Source: Aquirufa aurantiipilula (GTDB taxonomy: Bacteria > Bacteroidota > Bacteroidia > Cytophagales > Spirosomataceae). From it: a DNA stretch of 64,000 bases. The DNA is taken from the NCBI RefSeq assembly GCF_019923745.1, contig NZ_JAANOG010000002.1, positions 310,001 to 374,000 on the forward strand, written 5' to 3'. A program made the translations under genes and the position numbers. Numbering within the stretch: position 1 is the stretch's first letter; each line of letters opens with the position of its first letter. This document shows positions 8,914 through 18,429 of this stretch, piece after piece. Below the pieces are notes generated by a model, which did no database searches, was not told where the DNA came from, and saw nothing but the letters and a program-made list of their open reading frames with translations.

Positions 8914-9642
8914 ATGATTGAAATCAAAAACATACACAAAGAGTTTGATGGAAAAGTTGTTTTGGATGGAGTCGATGGCTGCTTCCAAAAGGGCAAAATC
9001 AACATGGTGATTGGTGGTAGTGGAACCGGGAAAAGTGTATTATTGAAGTGTATGATTGGTATTTTGAAGCCAGAACATGGTAAAGTCTTGTATGATGGTC
9101 GGGATTTTGTAACAGCGTCCAATGATACCATCAAATCTATCCGTAGAGAAATGGGAGTTCTTTTTCAAGGAGGAGCTTTGTTTGATTCAAAAACGGTATT
9201 GGAAAATGTTCGTTTTCCTCTGGATATTTTAACGCACCAAAGTATAGAAGAGAAGAATGAACGAGCTTTAATCTGCTTACAACGAGTAGGTTTGGAGGCA
9301 GCGGCTAGTCAAATGCCTTCGGATATTTCCGGTGGTATGAAAAAACGGGTAGGTATTGCTAGAGCCATAGTGATGAATCCTAAATACTTGTTTTGCGATG
9401 AGCCTAATTCGGGATTAGACCCTTTGACAGCTGTTAAAATTGATTTATTGATTCAAGAGATTACAAAAGAGTTTAATATTACGACAGTCGTTATTTCTCA
9501 CGACATGAATTCCGTTCTTCGAATGGGAGAATATGTAATCTTTTTGAAAGATGGCAAAAAGCTTTGGGAGGGTAGTAATAAGACCCTGATGAGTACTGAA
9601 GTGCCAGCTTTACAAGAATTTTTATCTACTAAATTGCATTAA
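8914..9642 (+). CDS. mlaF: Phospholipid ABC transporter ATP-binding protein MlaF
   Basis: From ATG 8914 the protein has 242 residues and starts MIEIKNIHKEF. It has Walker A GGSGTGKS, signature ISGGMKKRVGIARAI, Walker B FCDEPNSGLDP and the switch ISHDM, the pattern of MlaF ATPases that power outer-membrane lipid asymmetry transport. The longer frame from 8848 is AT-rich leader. The permease partner MlaE is not next door but at 62192-62923, and no MlaD gene is in the window. It is the first gene of a tight mlaF-murB-kdsA operon (1-bp gaps). Confidence 0.88.
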   Translation: MIEIKNIHKEFDGKVVLDGVDGCFQKGKINMVIGGSGTGKSVLLKCMIGILKPEHGKVLYDGRDFVTASNDTIKSIRREMGVLFQGGALFDSKTVLENVRFPLDILTHQSIEEKNERALICLQRVGLEAAASQMPSDISGGMKKRVGIARAIVMNPKYLFCDEPNSGLDPLTAVKIDLLIQEITKEFNITTVVISHDMNSVLRMGEYVIFLKDGKKLWEGSNKTLMSTEVPALQEFLSTKLH

Positions 9643-9643
9643 T

Positions 9644-10684
9644 ATGCCTTCTTCAGTTGCCATGCCCCGAGTATTGGAAAATTATTCCCTCCAATCGCTC
9701 AATACCTTCGGAATTGAGGCCAAGGCAAAGTATTTTGTAGAAATTCGTTCCATCGAGCAGTATCGAGCATTATTGAATTCGGGGCTATATGCCCATATTC
9801 CGCATATTTTTTGGGGTGGAGGAAGTAATGTACTTTTAACCGGAGATTTGAATGCTTTGGTGGTTAAAGTAGCCATAGATGGAATTGAAGTCATCAAAGA
9901 AGATGATCAACATGTGTGGGTGCGTGCAGGGGCTGGTGTTGTATGGCATGATTTTGTCCAATACACGGTTAGTCATCATTGGGCAGGTATAGAAAATTTA
10001 TCGCTTATTCCTGGTACTGTAGGTGCTGCTCCTATGCAAAATATTGGGGCTTATGGCGTTGAGATTAAAGATACATTTGATCATTTACAAGCATTTAATT
10101 TATCAAGCCATAACTTAGAAACTTTTGATGCGGAAGCTTGCCAATTTGGTTATCGGGAGAGTTATTTCAAACATGAAGGGAAAGGTAAATATGTGATCGC
10201 TTATGTTTGTTTTAAATTGAGCAAAGTAGCGAATGTTATAACCTCTTATGGTGCAATTCAAGAAGTATTATTAGCTAAATCCATCACCCAGCCTAGTATT
10301 CAGGACGTTTCTAACGCTGTCATTGAAATAAGACAAAGTAAATTGCCTGATCCTAAAGACATAGGTAATTCTGGGAGCTTTTTTAAAAATCCAACTTTAG
10401 ATAAGAATCGTGCCGCTGAATTGATGGAAAAATATCCTCAAATCCCCCATTATCCTGTTGTCGGAAGTACAGATATTAAATTTCCAGCTGGTTGGCTGAT
10501 TGAACAAGCGGGATGGAAAGGATTCAAGGATGGAGATGCAGGGGTACACGCCAAACAGGCTTTGGTCTTGGTTAATTATGGCCATGCCGCAGGCAAGCAA
10601 ATTCTGACATTATCAGAAAAAATTAAAGAGTCTATTCTCAGCAAATTCGGTGTACAACTAGAAACCGAAGTAAACATTTTATAA
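9644..10684 (+). CDS. murB: UDP-N-acetylmuramate dehydrogenase
   Basis: A 346-residue FAD enzyme that reduces UDP-GlcNAc-enolpyruvate to UDP-MurNAc. Visible motifs are the FAD-binding GGGSNVLL, then IPGTVGAAPMQNIGAYG, YRESYFK, the catalytic-serine region NSGSFFKNP and PAGWLIEQAGWKG. The YRES segment and length place it with type I MurB proteins. It begins one base after mlaF and ends one base before kdsA, so the three are almost certainly co-transcribed. Confidence 0.95.
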   Translation: MPSSVAMPRVLENYSLQSLNTFGIEAKAKYFVEIRSIEQYRALLNSGLYAHIPHIFWGGGSNVLLTGDLNALVVKVAIDGIEVIKEDDQHVWVRAGAGVVWHDFVQYTVSHHWAGIENLSLIPGTVGAAPMQNIGAYGVEIKDTFDHLQAFNLSSHNLETFDAEACQFGYRESYFKHEGKGKYVIAYVCFKLSKVANVITSYGAIQEVLLAKSITQPSIQDVSNAVIEIRQSKLPDPKDIGNSGSFFKNPTLDKNRAAELMEKYPQIPHYPVVGSTDIKFPAGWLIEQAGWKGFKDGDAGVHAKQALVLVNYGHAAGKQILTLSEKIKESILSKFGVQLETEVNIL

Positions 10685-10685
10685 T

Positions 10686-11495
10686 ATGTCCTTACCTTAT
10701 ACAACAAGTCAAGATAAAACGCCATTTTTCTTGATGGCAGGCAGTTGTGCCATAGAAAGCAAAGATTTAGCCTACGAAATAGCCGAAAGGATTAAGCAAA
10801 TCACGGATTCTATGGGTATTCCCTTTATTTTCAAAGGGTCATATCGCAAGGCAAATCGTACTAAAATAGATTCATTTACGGGTATTGGTGATATTCTTGC
10901 CTTAGAAATACTAAAAGAAGTAGGAGCGCATTTTCAAGTTCCTACGGTGACGGATATCCATGAGAGTTCTGAAGCAGCTATGGCTGCGCCTTATGTGGAT
11001 GTATTGCAAATTCCAGCATTTCTTTGTCGTCAAACAGATTTATTAGCAGCCGCTGCACAAACGGGTCGAGCTGTTAATATCAAGAAAGGCCAATTTATGT
11101 CGGGGGCTTCCATGAAATTTGCCATTGAAAAAGTGAAGCATGAGAATCCTGAAGTCTTGGTTTATTTGACCGATCGGGGAAATTCATTTGGTTATGGCGA
11201 TTTAGTAGTTGATTTTAGAAATTTACCAGAAATGGCTGCTTTTCAGGTTCCTGTTATCATGGATTGTACGCATTCATTGCAAAGACCTAATCAAGGATCT
11301 GGAGTTACCGGAGGACAGCCTGCATTGATTGAGACAATTGCCAAAGCTGCCATTGCAGTGGGAGCGGATGGTTTATTCATTGAAACACATCCCAATCCTT
11401 CCATAGCTAAGTCAGACGGAGCTAATATGTTGCCTCTTGATCAATTGGAAGGACTTTTGGAAAAATTGATGAAAATTAGAGAAGCCATTTTATAA
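10686..11495 (+). CDS. kdsA: 3-deoxy-8-phosphooctulonate (KDO-8-P) synthase
   Basis: A 269-residue class I aldolase-like enzyme that condenses PEP with arabinose-5-P for LPS KDO. Motifs: AGSCAIES near the start, FKGSYRKANRTK, DRGNSFGYGDLVVDFRNLP and MDCTHSLQRPNQ. Length fits the family. Its TAA stop lies in the palindrome TTATAA, which also supplies the stop of the convergent helix-hairpin-helix frame. Confidence 0.95.
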   Translation: MSLPYTTSQDKTPFFLMAGSCAIESKDLAYEIAERIKQITDSMGIPFIFKGSYRKANRTKIDSFTGIGDILALEILKEVGAHFQVPTVTDIHESSEAAMAAPYVDVLQIPAFLCRQTDLLAAAAQTGRAVNIKKGQFMSGASMKFAIEKVKHENPEVLVYLTDRGNSFGYGDLVVDFRNLPEMAAFQVPVIMDCTHSLQRPNQGSGVTGGQPALIETIAKAAIAVGADGLFIETHPNPSIAKSDGANMLPLDQLEGLLEKLMKIREAIL

Positions 11496-13448
11496 GTTAT
11501 TCCAAACTATTTGTAGGCTGATATCCGTTTTGTGTGAGCCTGTAATGAGGTCTAAACCAGATCCTATTTCATCTCGCTCCCAATAATCAGTTCTCCCAAT
11601 TTTGGTGGAAATGTTTAGGTGTTCCATGCATTTATATTGTACCACGAGACATGTTCTCATTCCTTTTCCCGAATAGGCGGGTAATGAAAATGCATAAGGA
11701 AGGCTTGGTTCATAGGCATACATTCTACTGTCGTAATCACTACTTTGAACAAAAGCGATTCTAGCCTTTATTTGCCATTTCTGACCTGATACTTGAATGT
11801 CATTGAGCCACAGTCATCCCCAGTCTTTTTGAGCTGGAGAATGGATGTAGGTGACCATCAGTCGACTGTGCCAATCCCATTGTCTATGAATTGCTTTTTT
11901 GAAATCACCACTAATCTGCCATTGATGTTTTCTGATGATATCTGAAAAAGGCTTTGGAGCATCTTCTTGCTTGGAGGTCCATTTCATTTGGATAAATAAA
12001 TTGTACTGATTTCTTCGTTCCAACTGATATCTACTTAAGGCCTCCCAGCCCCATGTTTTGGATTGACTAACTTGATATTTTGGCGCTGGGAATAGAAACA
12101 GATCCAAGTAAGAAGATAATCGGCTTCTTTTAGACCAACGGTATTGGTTACCGAGAAATAAACCTAGCTCATTGCGTACTTCGGAGTTTTCGCCAAATGC
12201 TTGTGCTTGTGGACTAAAATAGGAGGAAGATTGGTAACGGATAACATAAGAGAAATCATTAACCTTTGATTGTGCCCAAGCAGCACCTTGAATAAAAGCC
12301 CAAGAATTAGGACTAGATATAGCCATTTCGGTCATCCATTGGGCTTTTTTCCAAGGAAAATTAGCCGAAATGGACGTGTTGATGAGTTCTTGTCCTTGCC
12401 ATTCTGACGCTTGATAGGATTTTGTAGCATTTCTTTTTGGGATAGACCAACGATTCCAAACCACATTTGCTTGAATGGTAATAGGATTGGTTTTGGCATG
12501 CCAAAAAATGGAATTACCAATACTCCATTCTTGTACTCGGTTTATTTTGTCGATTTCAGTTGAAGTACGATGTAATCCACTAGTAATAAGGGAAGAATAG
12601 AATTCTGTATCTGAGGAATCTCTCTGAATACTAGCGTCCCAATTTCTTTTGGAAAGAAAACTTTCCATACCCCATTGTTTTCTTTGGAAGCCAATTAGTA
12701 AGCCTCGGTAAAATCCCGATTCCATGCTGGAACTATAAGGTAGGCCACCTTGATGGAATTTTTGAGTTGAAATGATGCTTTCGTAACTTTTGCCTAGGCT
12801 AAATCCTCCTGCCTGAACCAGGCCTTGTCCCCATTGGTTGATGAAATCTCCTACAATTATTTTATGGATCCAGCTTTTGGGTTTATTCCAATGCACATAG
12901 AAACTACTAAAATCAGTCATGGAACTTTCTCCGGCATCTTTCTGCAGTAAGAATCCAAGACCTAATGACTTGCTTATTTGGCCTTTATATCGGTGAAGCT
13001 CAGCATATGGGCTATTAAAATATCGGACTTTGCTCCGGCTATCTGGAGGGCTAAATCCTTTTTTTTCTTCAGCAGTAAATTCCCAGCGATGAATCCAAAG
13101 GTGTTTGCTAGAGGCCATTTTCCATGGCTCAATTGGGCTTTGGCAACTGATAAAATCTTGAATGCGTTTTAGGGTGGGAAGGTCCCAGTCGGGGATTGCT
13201 TGTAATTCCCATTTACTAAGAAATGGACCTGACGAATTTCTAAACTCAACGAATGATTGGATTTGCTTGGCATTTAATAAGCCCAATTGATACCAATCAG
13301 CAGCTTTTGCCTGATTAATATCAATGGGGTTTTGCAAATAATGCTGAAAAGTACTTTGTCTTATTTCAGATTCATCCCACGTTTGAGTATCGTCGACTTG
13401 GCCGCGGAGAGAGAAAGTGCAAAGAAGTATGATGGCTAGGTATTTCAC
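11490..13448 (-). pseudogene. Helix-hairpin-helix surface/DNA-associated protein, interrupted by one in-frame TGA
   Basis: Two frames, 13448-11814 and the stretch down to 11490, are in the same phase and separated by a single TGA at 11814-11816; together they make ~652 residues, a normal length for Bacteroidota HHH-domain proteins. The N terminus has a signal peptide (start GTG 13448, within a TTTCACTT/AAGTGAAA hairpin) and tandem HhH motifs (NPIDINQAKAADWYQLGLL). The rest is beta-rich. After the stop the frame still encodes conserved-looking YDSRMYAYEPSLPYAFSLPAY and GKGMR. It is either a recent nonsense mutation or a sequencing error; function is unknown. Confidence 0.8.
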
Positions 13449-13514
13449 TTTTTTTAAGTGAAAATAGCTAGTCTAGGCCATGAATCTGATCAGTTACTTG
13501 ATGAAGAAAATCAC

Positions 13515-14453
13515 TTAGTTGAATTTTCTACGAATCATTTCGTGTAATTCATTCCAAGACTCTTCATTGTCGGCCCTTTGGAACTCGGCATAACGATGTT
13601 GGATGATTTCTTGCCAGGTGTGGCTTTCAGCTTCTTTATCAATGAAGTCGATCAATTGGTTCAAATGGTGGCCTTCTCCATCAAAAATGGATTGGATGAA
13701 TTTGATTTTTTGGTTTAAGCTAATACTATTGGCCAAGGTTTCTGTCATTTTAGTCTCCACTAAAGACTTTAACGAACCGTCGTTCCCTTGAAGTTTTTCA
13801 AAGACTTTCTCAGAAGTAGAATCAGCGATTACTTCCATGATTTTTTTTGCAGCCGGGGCTTGATCTTTATTTTCTTCTTGGAAAAAACTGCTGGAAGTAG
13901 TTGTAGCGGCTGGAGCAACTTGAACGTTTTCAATGATGATCTCCGTTACAGGCTTGGCAGAACTGGACTCAGGAGCGATTTCTTCGATAATTTCAACGGT
14001 ATTATCGGATTCTATAATAACCAATTCAGGTTCAGGAGCGACATCTTCAGGTAAATCTTCTAGGACTTCTGGGGCTTCAAAATATACCTCTGCAGTTAAA
14101 AGAGTATCAGGACTTATCTCTTGACTTTCAGCTCCAAGGGAATTGTATAAATAATCGGATTGAGCACTAGAGGTGTTGATTTCTTGGATCCATTGATTCC
14201 AAATGTGATTTGGAAGTGTAACTTGTAATACTAATGATCGAGTGATGTTATCCCATTTTTCTTGGAATCGATGGTTTTGCCAATCAAAACAAGGAAGTTG
14301 ATCTTGAACACGTTGACTTTGTAATTGCATCAATAATTCAGATTGCAAAACTTCCAAAGTGGCAGCGGGAATTTCTTGCTGTAAAATATCTTGAAAAGTA
14401 CTTGATTGACCTTCTTCGGTCCAGTAATGAAGCAAAATATTGGGCGTCGGCAT
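13515..14453 (-). CDS. Hypothetical protein, acidic linker, DnaX-tail-like architecture
   Basis: A 312-residue cytoplasmic protein that I cannot assign to a named family. The N-terminal ~115 residues look globular (aromatic, Gln-rich). Residues ~115-200 form a Pro/Glu/Val-rich acidic low-complexity linker. The C-terminal ~100 residues are helical and charged, with SLNQKIKFIQSIFDGE followed by a helical repeat; a similar module ends many uncharacterised Bacteroidota proteins. It sits 3 bp after rnc, so is probably in the acpP-fabF-rnc transcript. Confidence 0.6.
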   Translation of the reverse strand: MPTPNILLHYWTEEGQSSTFQDILQQEIPAATLEVLQSELLMQLQSQRVQDQLPCFDWQNHRFQEKWDNITRSLVLQVTLPNHIWNQWIQEINTSSAQSDYLYNSLGAESQEISPDTLLTAEVYFEAPEVLEDLPEDVAPEPELVIIESDNTVEIIEEIAPESSSAKPVTEIIIENVQVAPAATTTSSSFFQEENKDQAPAAKKIMEVIADSTSEKVFEKLQGNDGSLKSLVETKMTETLANSISLNQKIKFIQSIFDGEGHHLNQLIDFIDKEAESHTWQEIIQHRYAEFQRADNEESWNELHEMIRRKFN

Positions 14454-14455
14454 CT

Positions 14456-15202
14456 TTAATTATTTATATCCAATTCTTCACAGGCTTTCATCGCAGCTGT
14501 TTGTTCTGCTTTTTTCTTGGAGTAACCTTTTCCTTCGGCTACCTTCAAGTTATCTACAAGAACGATGGCTGTAAATTCTTTATTGTGGTGTTGTCCCTCT
14601 TCATCCAGAGTAAAGAGTACTTTTTTCCCCTCTTTTTGTGCCCATTCAATGAGTATGGATTTAAAGTTGGGATTATTTTGAACCACCGTTTCTAAGTCGA
14701 AATACTGGGTTAAAATCTTTTTGATGATGAATTTTTGGGTAAAGGCAAAACCTTTATCTAGGTAAATAGCACCAATGAATGCTTCTAGGGCATCTCCATA
14801 CATGCTGGACCGCGAAAGTATGGTTCTTTTTTGGTTTTCATATTCAATTACCTCATCTAAGCCTAATTTTCTTCCTAATACATTGAGGGATTCTCGGCTG
14901 ACCATTCTGGATCTAATTTCAGTTAGGAAACCTTCGTCTTTAAATGGAAATTTTTGGAATAGATAGGTAGCTGTAATCATGCCGAGTACAGAGTCACCTA
15001 AAAACTCGAGGCGTTCATTGGATTCTTTGAATGATTTGGCAATACTATCCTTGGAGGCAGAAGCATGTAAAAAAGCCAATCGATAGAGCGATAAGTTGGA
15101 TGGACTTTCGCCAATCAAATGGGTTACAGATTTCTTTAGAAATTTCTCTCTTTCATTTAGTCGGGTAGGATTCAACCAGCTTAACACCGAGAGAATTTTC
15201 AT
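14456..15202 (-). CDS. rnc: Ribonuclease III
   Basis: From ATG 15202 the protein has 248 residues; the longer frame runs into fabF. The nuclease domain carries the signature ERLEFLGDSVLG, and a C-terminal double-stranded RNA-binding domain is seen from about residue 165 (FKSILIEWAQKEGKKVLF ... KKKAEQTAAMKA). It cleaves double-stranded RNA in rRNA and mRNA processing. It starts 4 bp after fabF, in the usual acpP-fabF-rnc order of Bacteroidota. The nearby acpP-fabF hairpin could be one of its targets (inference). Confidence 0.95.
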   Translation of the reverse strand: MKILSVLSWLNPTRLNEREKFLKKSVTHLIGESPSNLSLYRLAFLHASASKDSIAKSFKESNERLEFLGDSVLGMITATYLFQKFPFKDEGFLTEIRSRMVSRESLNVLGRKLGLDEVIEYENQKRTILSRSSMYGDALEAFIGAIYLDKGFAFTQKFIIKKILTQYFDLETVVQNNPNFKSILIEWAQKEGKKVLFTLDEEGQHHNKEFTAIVLVDNLKVAEGKGYSKKKAEQTAAMKACEELDINN

Positions 15203-15206
15203 AAGC

Positions 15207-16454
15207 CTATACTTTTCGGAAAATGACGGTAGCGTTATGTCCACCAAAACCAAATCCATTGCTCAATGCAACGTTTATTTTTCTAGCTTTTCCTTGATTT
15301 AGTGTCAAATCTAGATTTTGATCAATTGCTGGATCTAAATCCTTGCAGTTGATGGTTGGAGGAACAAATTGGTGTTGAATGGCTAGGATAGAAGCTACAG
15401 CCTCTACAGCACCTGCACCACCCAATAAGTGCCCAGTCATTGATTTGGTAGAAGAAATACTCATTTTGTAAGCATGTTCACCAAAACAATCTAAGATAGC
15501 TTTTAATTCTTGAGGGTCACCAATAGGGGTAGAAGTACCATGTGTATTGATGTAATCTACTTCTTCTGGCTTGATTTGAGCATCTTCTAATGCATCAATC
15601 ATGGAAAGTAAGGCACCGTATCCTTCTGGATGTGGAGCGGTAATGTGGTAAGCATCGGAAGAAAATCCACCACCGATTAATTCGGCATAGATTTTAGCTC
15701 CACGAGCTTTAGCATGTTCGTATTCTTCTAGGATTAATGCACCTGCACCTTCTCCAACTACGAAACCATCACGGTTTACATCATATGGACGAGAGGCAGT
15801 TGCGGGATCATCATTTCTTTCTGACATGGCTCGCATGGCAGTAAATCCACCAACTGAGGCAATGGTCACTGGAGCTTCAGAGCCACCCGTTACACAGATA
15901 TTAATACGACCTGTACGGATGTAATTGAAAGCATCGATGATGGCATTGTTCGCGGATGAACAAGCGGAAACAGTTACGTAGTTTGGACCACGGAAACCAT
16001 TTCTGATTGAAATTTGACCTGAGCTAGAGTCAGCAATCATTTTAGGAATAAAGAATGGGTTGATTTTAGGCGTTCCATCTCCTTTGCCGAAATAAATCAT
16101 TTCGTCTTCAAAGGTTTTTAAGCCACCAATACCCGATCCCCAGATGACACCGACTTTATTTTTATTGATTGCTTCCATGTCGAAACCTGCATCCTTGATG
16201 GCTTCATCAGAAGCTACAATGGCATACTGGGTGAATGGGTCCATTTTGCGGGCCTCTTGACGTGGAATGAACTCTTCAACACTAAAATTTTTAAGTTCAC
16301 AGGCAAAACGAGTTCTGAATTTTTCAGCATCGAATTTGGTAATAGGGCCACATCCACTTTTTCCGGTAGATAAACCTTCCCAATATTCACTAACTGTATT
16401 TCCAATAGGGGTAAGGGCTCCTAAACCCGTTACTACAACTCGTTTTAACTCCAT
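15207..16454 (-). CDS. fabF: 3-oxoacyl-[ACP] synthase II
   Basis: A 415-residue condensing enzyme of fatty acid elongation. The catalytic triad is visible as C165 (VSACSSANN), H305 (NTHGTSTP) and H342 (SMTGHLLGG). It joins malonyl-ACP to acyl-ACP in the cytoplasm. It lies between acpP and rnc. A long hairpin followed by a T-rich tract ends 23 bp upstream of its start codon, so its expression is probably set by read-through from acpP. Confidence 0.97.
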   Translation of the reverse strand: MELKRVVVTGLGALTPIGNTVSEYWEGLSTGKSGCGPITKFDAEKFRTRFACELKNFSVEEFIPRQEARKMDPFTQYAIVASDEAIKDAGFDMEAINKNKVGVIWGSGIGGLKTFEDEMIYFGKGDGTPKINPFFIPKMIADSSSGQISIRNGFRGPNYVTVSACSSANNAIIDAFNYIRTGRINICVTGGSEAPVTIASVGGFTAMRAMSERNDDPATASRPYDVNRDGFVVGEGAGALILEEYEHAKARGAKIYAELIGGGFSSDAYHITAPHPEGYGALLSMIDALEDAQIKPEEVDYINTHGTSTPIGDPQELKAILDCFGEHAYKMSISSTKSMTGHLLGGAGAVEAVASILAIQHQFVPPTINCKDLDPAIDQNLDLTLNQGKARKINVALSNGFGFGGHNATVIFRKV

Positions 16455-16477
16455 AATTATCCTGGTATTTTAGGTTT

Positions 16478-16558
16478 GAAAAATAAAAAATGTCAATTCG
16501 TAAGGGTGATTTTCTAAGGAACTAGGTTCCTGAGTCATTACCAATTACCAATTGACAT
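16478..16558 (-). terminator. Attenuator-like hairpin between acpP and fabF
   Basis: On the minus strand ATGTCAATT pairs with AATTGACAT (16550-16558 with 16490-16498). The stem is extended by four further pairs after one mismatch, and an inner hairpin AGGAAC/GTTCCT (16517-16531) closes the top. It is followed by TTTTTTATTTTT (16489-16478), as in an intrinsic terminator. It lies inside the operon, so partial termination would keep ACP mRNA above fabF-rnc mRNA. Confidence 0.75.
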
Positions 16559-16577
16559 CATTATTATTTCGTTTCGA

Positions 16578-16814
16578 TTACTTTGCGTTCTCTTCCAAGT
16601 AGGTGATGGCTTGTCCTACAGTTTGGATATTCTCTGCTTGATCATCTGGAATAGAGACGTTGAATTCTTTTTCAAATTCCATAATCAACTCTACCGTGTC
16701 TAAGGAATCAGCTCCTAAATCGTTTGTGAAAGATGCCTCAGGTGTAACCTCAGATGCTTCTACTCCTAATTTCTCAACGATGATGCTTTTTACTTTTTCT
16801 GCAATATCTGCCAT
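16578..16814 (-). CDS. acpP: Acyl carrier protein
   Basis: A 78-residue acidic protein from ATG 16814 ([10 protein letters not shown]). The phosphopantetheine attachment serine is S37 in [10 protein letters not shown]. It carries the growing acyl chain for FabF and FabD, both encoded in this window. The longer in-frame extension upstream is promoter DNA. It is the first gene of the acpP-fabF-rnc operon. Confidence 0.97.
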   Translation of the reverse strand: MADIAEKVKSIIVEKLGVEASEVTPEASFTNDLGADSLDTVELIMEFEKEFNVSIPDDQAENIQTVGQAITYLEENAK

Positions 16815-16845
16815 TTCTAAAATATTTTGGGGTTCAAAAACGATG

Positions 16846-16877
16846 CAAAGATTAGAATTAAAACTTAGATTATCAAA
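16846..16877 (-). promoter_or_regulatory. Promoter of the acpP-fabF-rnc operon
   Basis: On the minus strand a TTTG (16877-16874) is followed by a 19-bp spacer and TAATCTTTG (16854-16846). This is the Bacteroidota -33/-7 arrangement, with one extra base inside the -7 box (TA-N3-TTTG). The ATG is 31 bp downstream. Confidence 0.6.
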
Positions 16878-16978
16878 CAAATTTTAAGCCTAATTGCATT
16901 ATTAAAATAAATAATTAGATAAAAATAATTCTTTTTTTGAATTGTTTAAAATTCTTGCAATTGATTTATAACAAACCA

Positions 16979-17896
16979 TTAAAAACAAAGGGAAGCTGCT
17001 CCTAAAAGTCCAGCATCATTTCCTAAAAGTGCTTTTTTAATACTTAGTTTTTTCAAGTAAGCAGGGGTCAACCAATAATTCAATTGTTTCTCCATGCTGG
17101 GTAAAATAAATTCAAAAGAGGCTGATAAACCACCTCCAATAAAGATGTTTTTGATATCTAGAATTCGGATTAATGAAACAATCATATCGCCTAACATTTC
17201 ACCCACTTCATTCCAAATGGCTAATGCTAATTCATCACCTTCTTCTGCCGCAACCACTAAAGCTGTCGTTGAAATGGAGCCATCCGCCGCTAGAACAGTT
17301 TTACCTTTATATGCCGCACGCATGGCAGTTGCCATTTGTAATAATTCTTTTTTACCAATATTTCTCTCCAACACTTTACCATTTCTTGATGGTACGTGTC
17401 CTGGTTCCATGGCGTTTCCATCTCCACCTAAGAAAATTTTACGATCAATGATTGCTGCGCCACCAATACCCGTACCTAAGGTTAAAAAGATGAAATCTTC
17501 GGGCATGCTTTCTTTTTCAGGGGAGAAATAAAATTCACCTAAAGCAGCTGCATTGGCATCATTTTCCATGAAAAATTCATGATCAGGAAAACGTTTCTCC
17601 AACATGGAAATTAAATGAGCTCCATCAATTTCTGGAATTGCTGTAATCTCAATTAACGTTTTACGGTTTTTTGTTAAGATACCAGGTAAACCGATACCTA
17701 CTTTATGCACATGTTTGTGTTGGAATAATTGCAAGGCAATCGCATCAGCTAGGCGTTCTAAGAAGTGATTGGATTCTCTCCAAGTGGCTGTGTCGTAACT
17801 TTGAAAATTAGTAATATGGCCAGTTTCTGGATGAACTATGCCCATTTTAACTCCTGTTCCTCCTACATCAATTCCTAGATATTCTGCTGCTTCCAT
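16979..17896 (-). CDS. ROK-family sugar kinase (glucokinase-like)
   Basis: A 305-residue ASKHA-fold kinase. Phosphate 1 motif GIDVGGTGVKMGIV at the N terminus, then GIGLPG, the sugar-binding ENDANAAALGE and LGTGIGGAAI. The catalytic-region EPGH is present, but the usual CxCGxxGCxE zinc site after it is replaced by SRNGKVLERNIGKKEL with no cysteine. It therefore belongs to a zinc-less branch, such as polyphosphate- or ATP-glucokinases. It likely phosphorylates glucose or an amino sugar in the cytoplasm. It stands alone upstream of acpP. Confidence 0.85.
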   Translation of the reverse strand: MEAAEYLGIDVGGTGVKMGIVHPETGHITNFQSYDTATWRESNHFLERLADAIALQLFQHKHVHKVGIGLPGILTKNRKTLIEITAIPEIDGAHLISMLEKRFPDHEFFMENDANAAALGEFYFSPEKESMPEDFIFLTLGTGIGGAAIIDRKIFLGGDGNAMEPGHVPSRNGKVLERNIGKKELLQMATAMRAAYKGKTVLAADGSISTTALVVAAEEGDELALAIWNEVGEMLGDMIVSLIRILDIKNIFIGGGLSASFEFILPSMEKQLNYWLTPAYLKKLSIKKALLGNDAGLLGAASLCF

Positions 17897-17972
17897 GCGG
17901 TCTTTTGGTTTAATTTGCTGCGAATTTCTTTAAAATTACGCGCATATTCAAATATTCTTGGGGCAATTTAGA

Positions 17973-18428
17973 TTAGTTGTAGATTCTTTCCAGTTTTTCC
18001 ATGATTTGAGATACGGCTGGACAGATCAAGGCATTCTTTTGTGTAAGTTTAAGAATTCCAAGCATATTTTTTCGGTCAGTATGGGGGTATTCCCGACATG
18101 CCTTGGGTCTGTGTTCATAAATATCACAGGCATTATCTTCCAATAAAAAGGGGCATGGACTAGCGGGATAAACCCAATCCCCATCGGCATCTTTGATTAA
18201 ATAGGTATCCAAAAAGTCAGATACTTTCATTTTTAAGTGCTTAGCCACCCGTTGGATATCTGTTTCATTCCACATGGGACTGGTGGTCTTACAACAATTA
18301 CCACATTCTAAACAATCCATGTTTTCAAATACAGCTTCATGTGCTTTTTCAAATTGCGAATCCAAATCTTTCGGTTTTTTGGCCCGAATGCGTTGAAAGA
18401 CTTTAGTGAAACTGGGATCTCTTGGCAT
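17973..18428 (-). CDS. YkgJ-family cysteine cluster protein
   Basis: Start taken as ATG 18428 (MPRDPSFTKVF), one base after the tdk stop codon region, giving 151 residues; earlier in-frame ATGs at 18467 and 18482 lie inside tdk. Cysteines are grouped as CLECGNCC and then PCPFLLEDNACDIYEHRPKACREYP, the CxxCxxCC...C pattern of the YkgJ (PF03692) family, thought to bind zinc or an Fe-S cluster. Function is unknown. Coupled to tdk. Confidence 0.85.
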   Translation of the reverse strand: MPRDPSFTKVFQRIRAKKPKDLDSQFEKAHEAVFENMDCLECGNCCKTTSPMWNETDIQRVAKHLKMKVSDFLDTYLIKDADGDWVYPASPCPFLLEDNACDIYEHRPKACREYPHTDRKNMLGILKLTQKNALICPAVSQIMEKLERIYN

Positions 18429-18429
18429 G

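Noticed and set aside
17094-17531. 145-residue plus-strand frame
   Set aside because: Antisense of the ROK kinase; low-complexity proline/serine composition.
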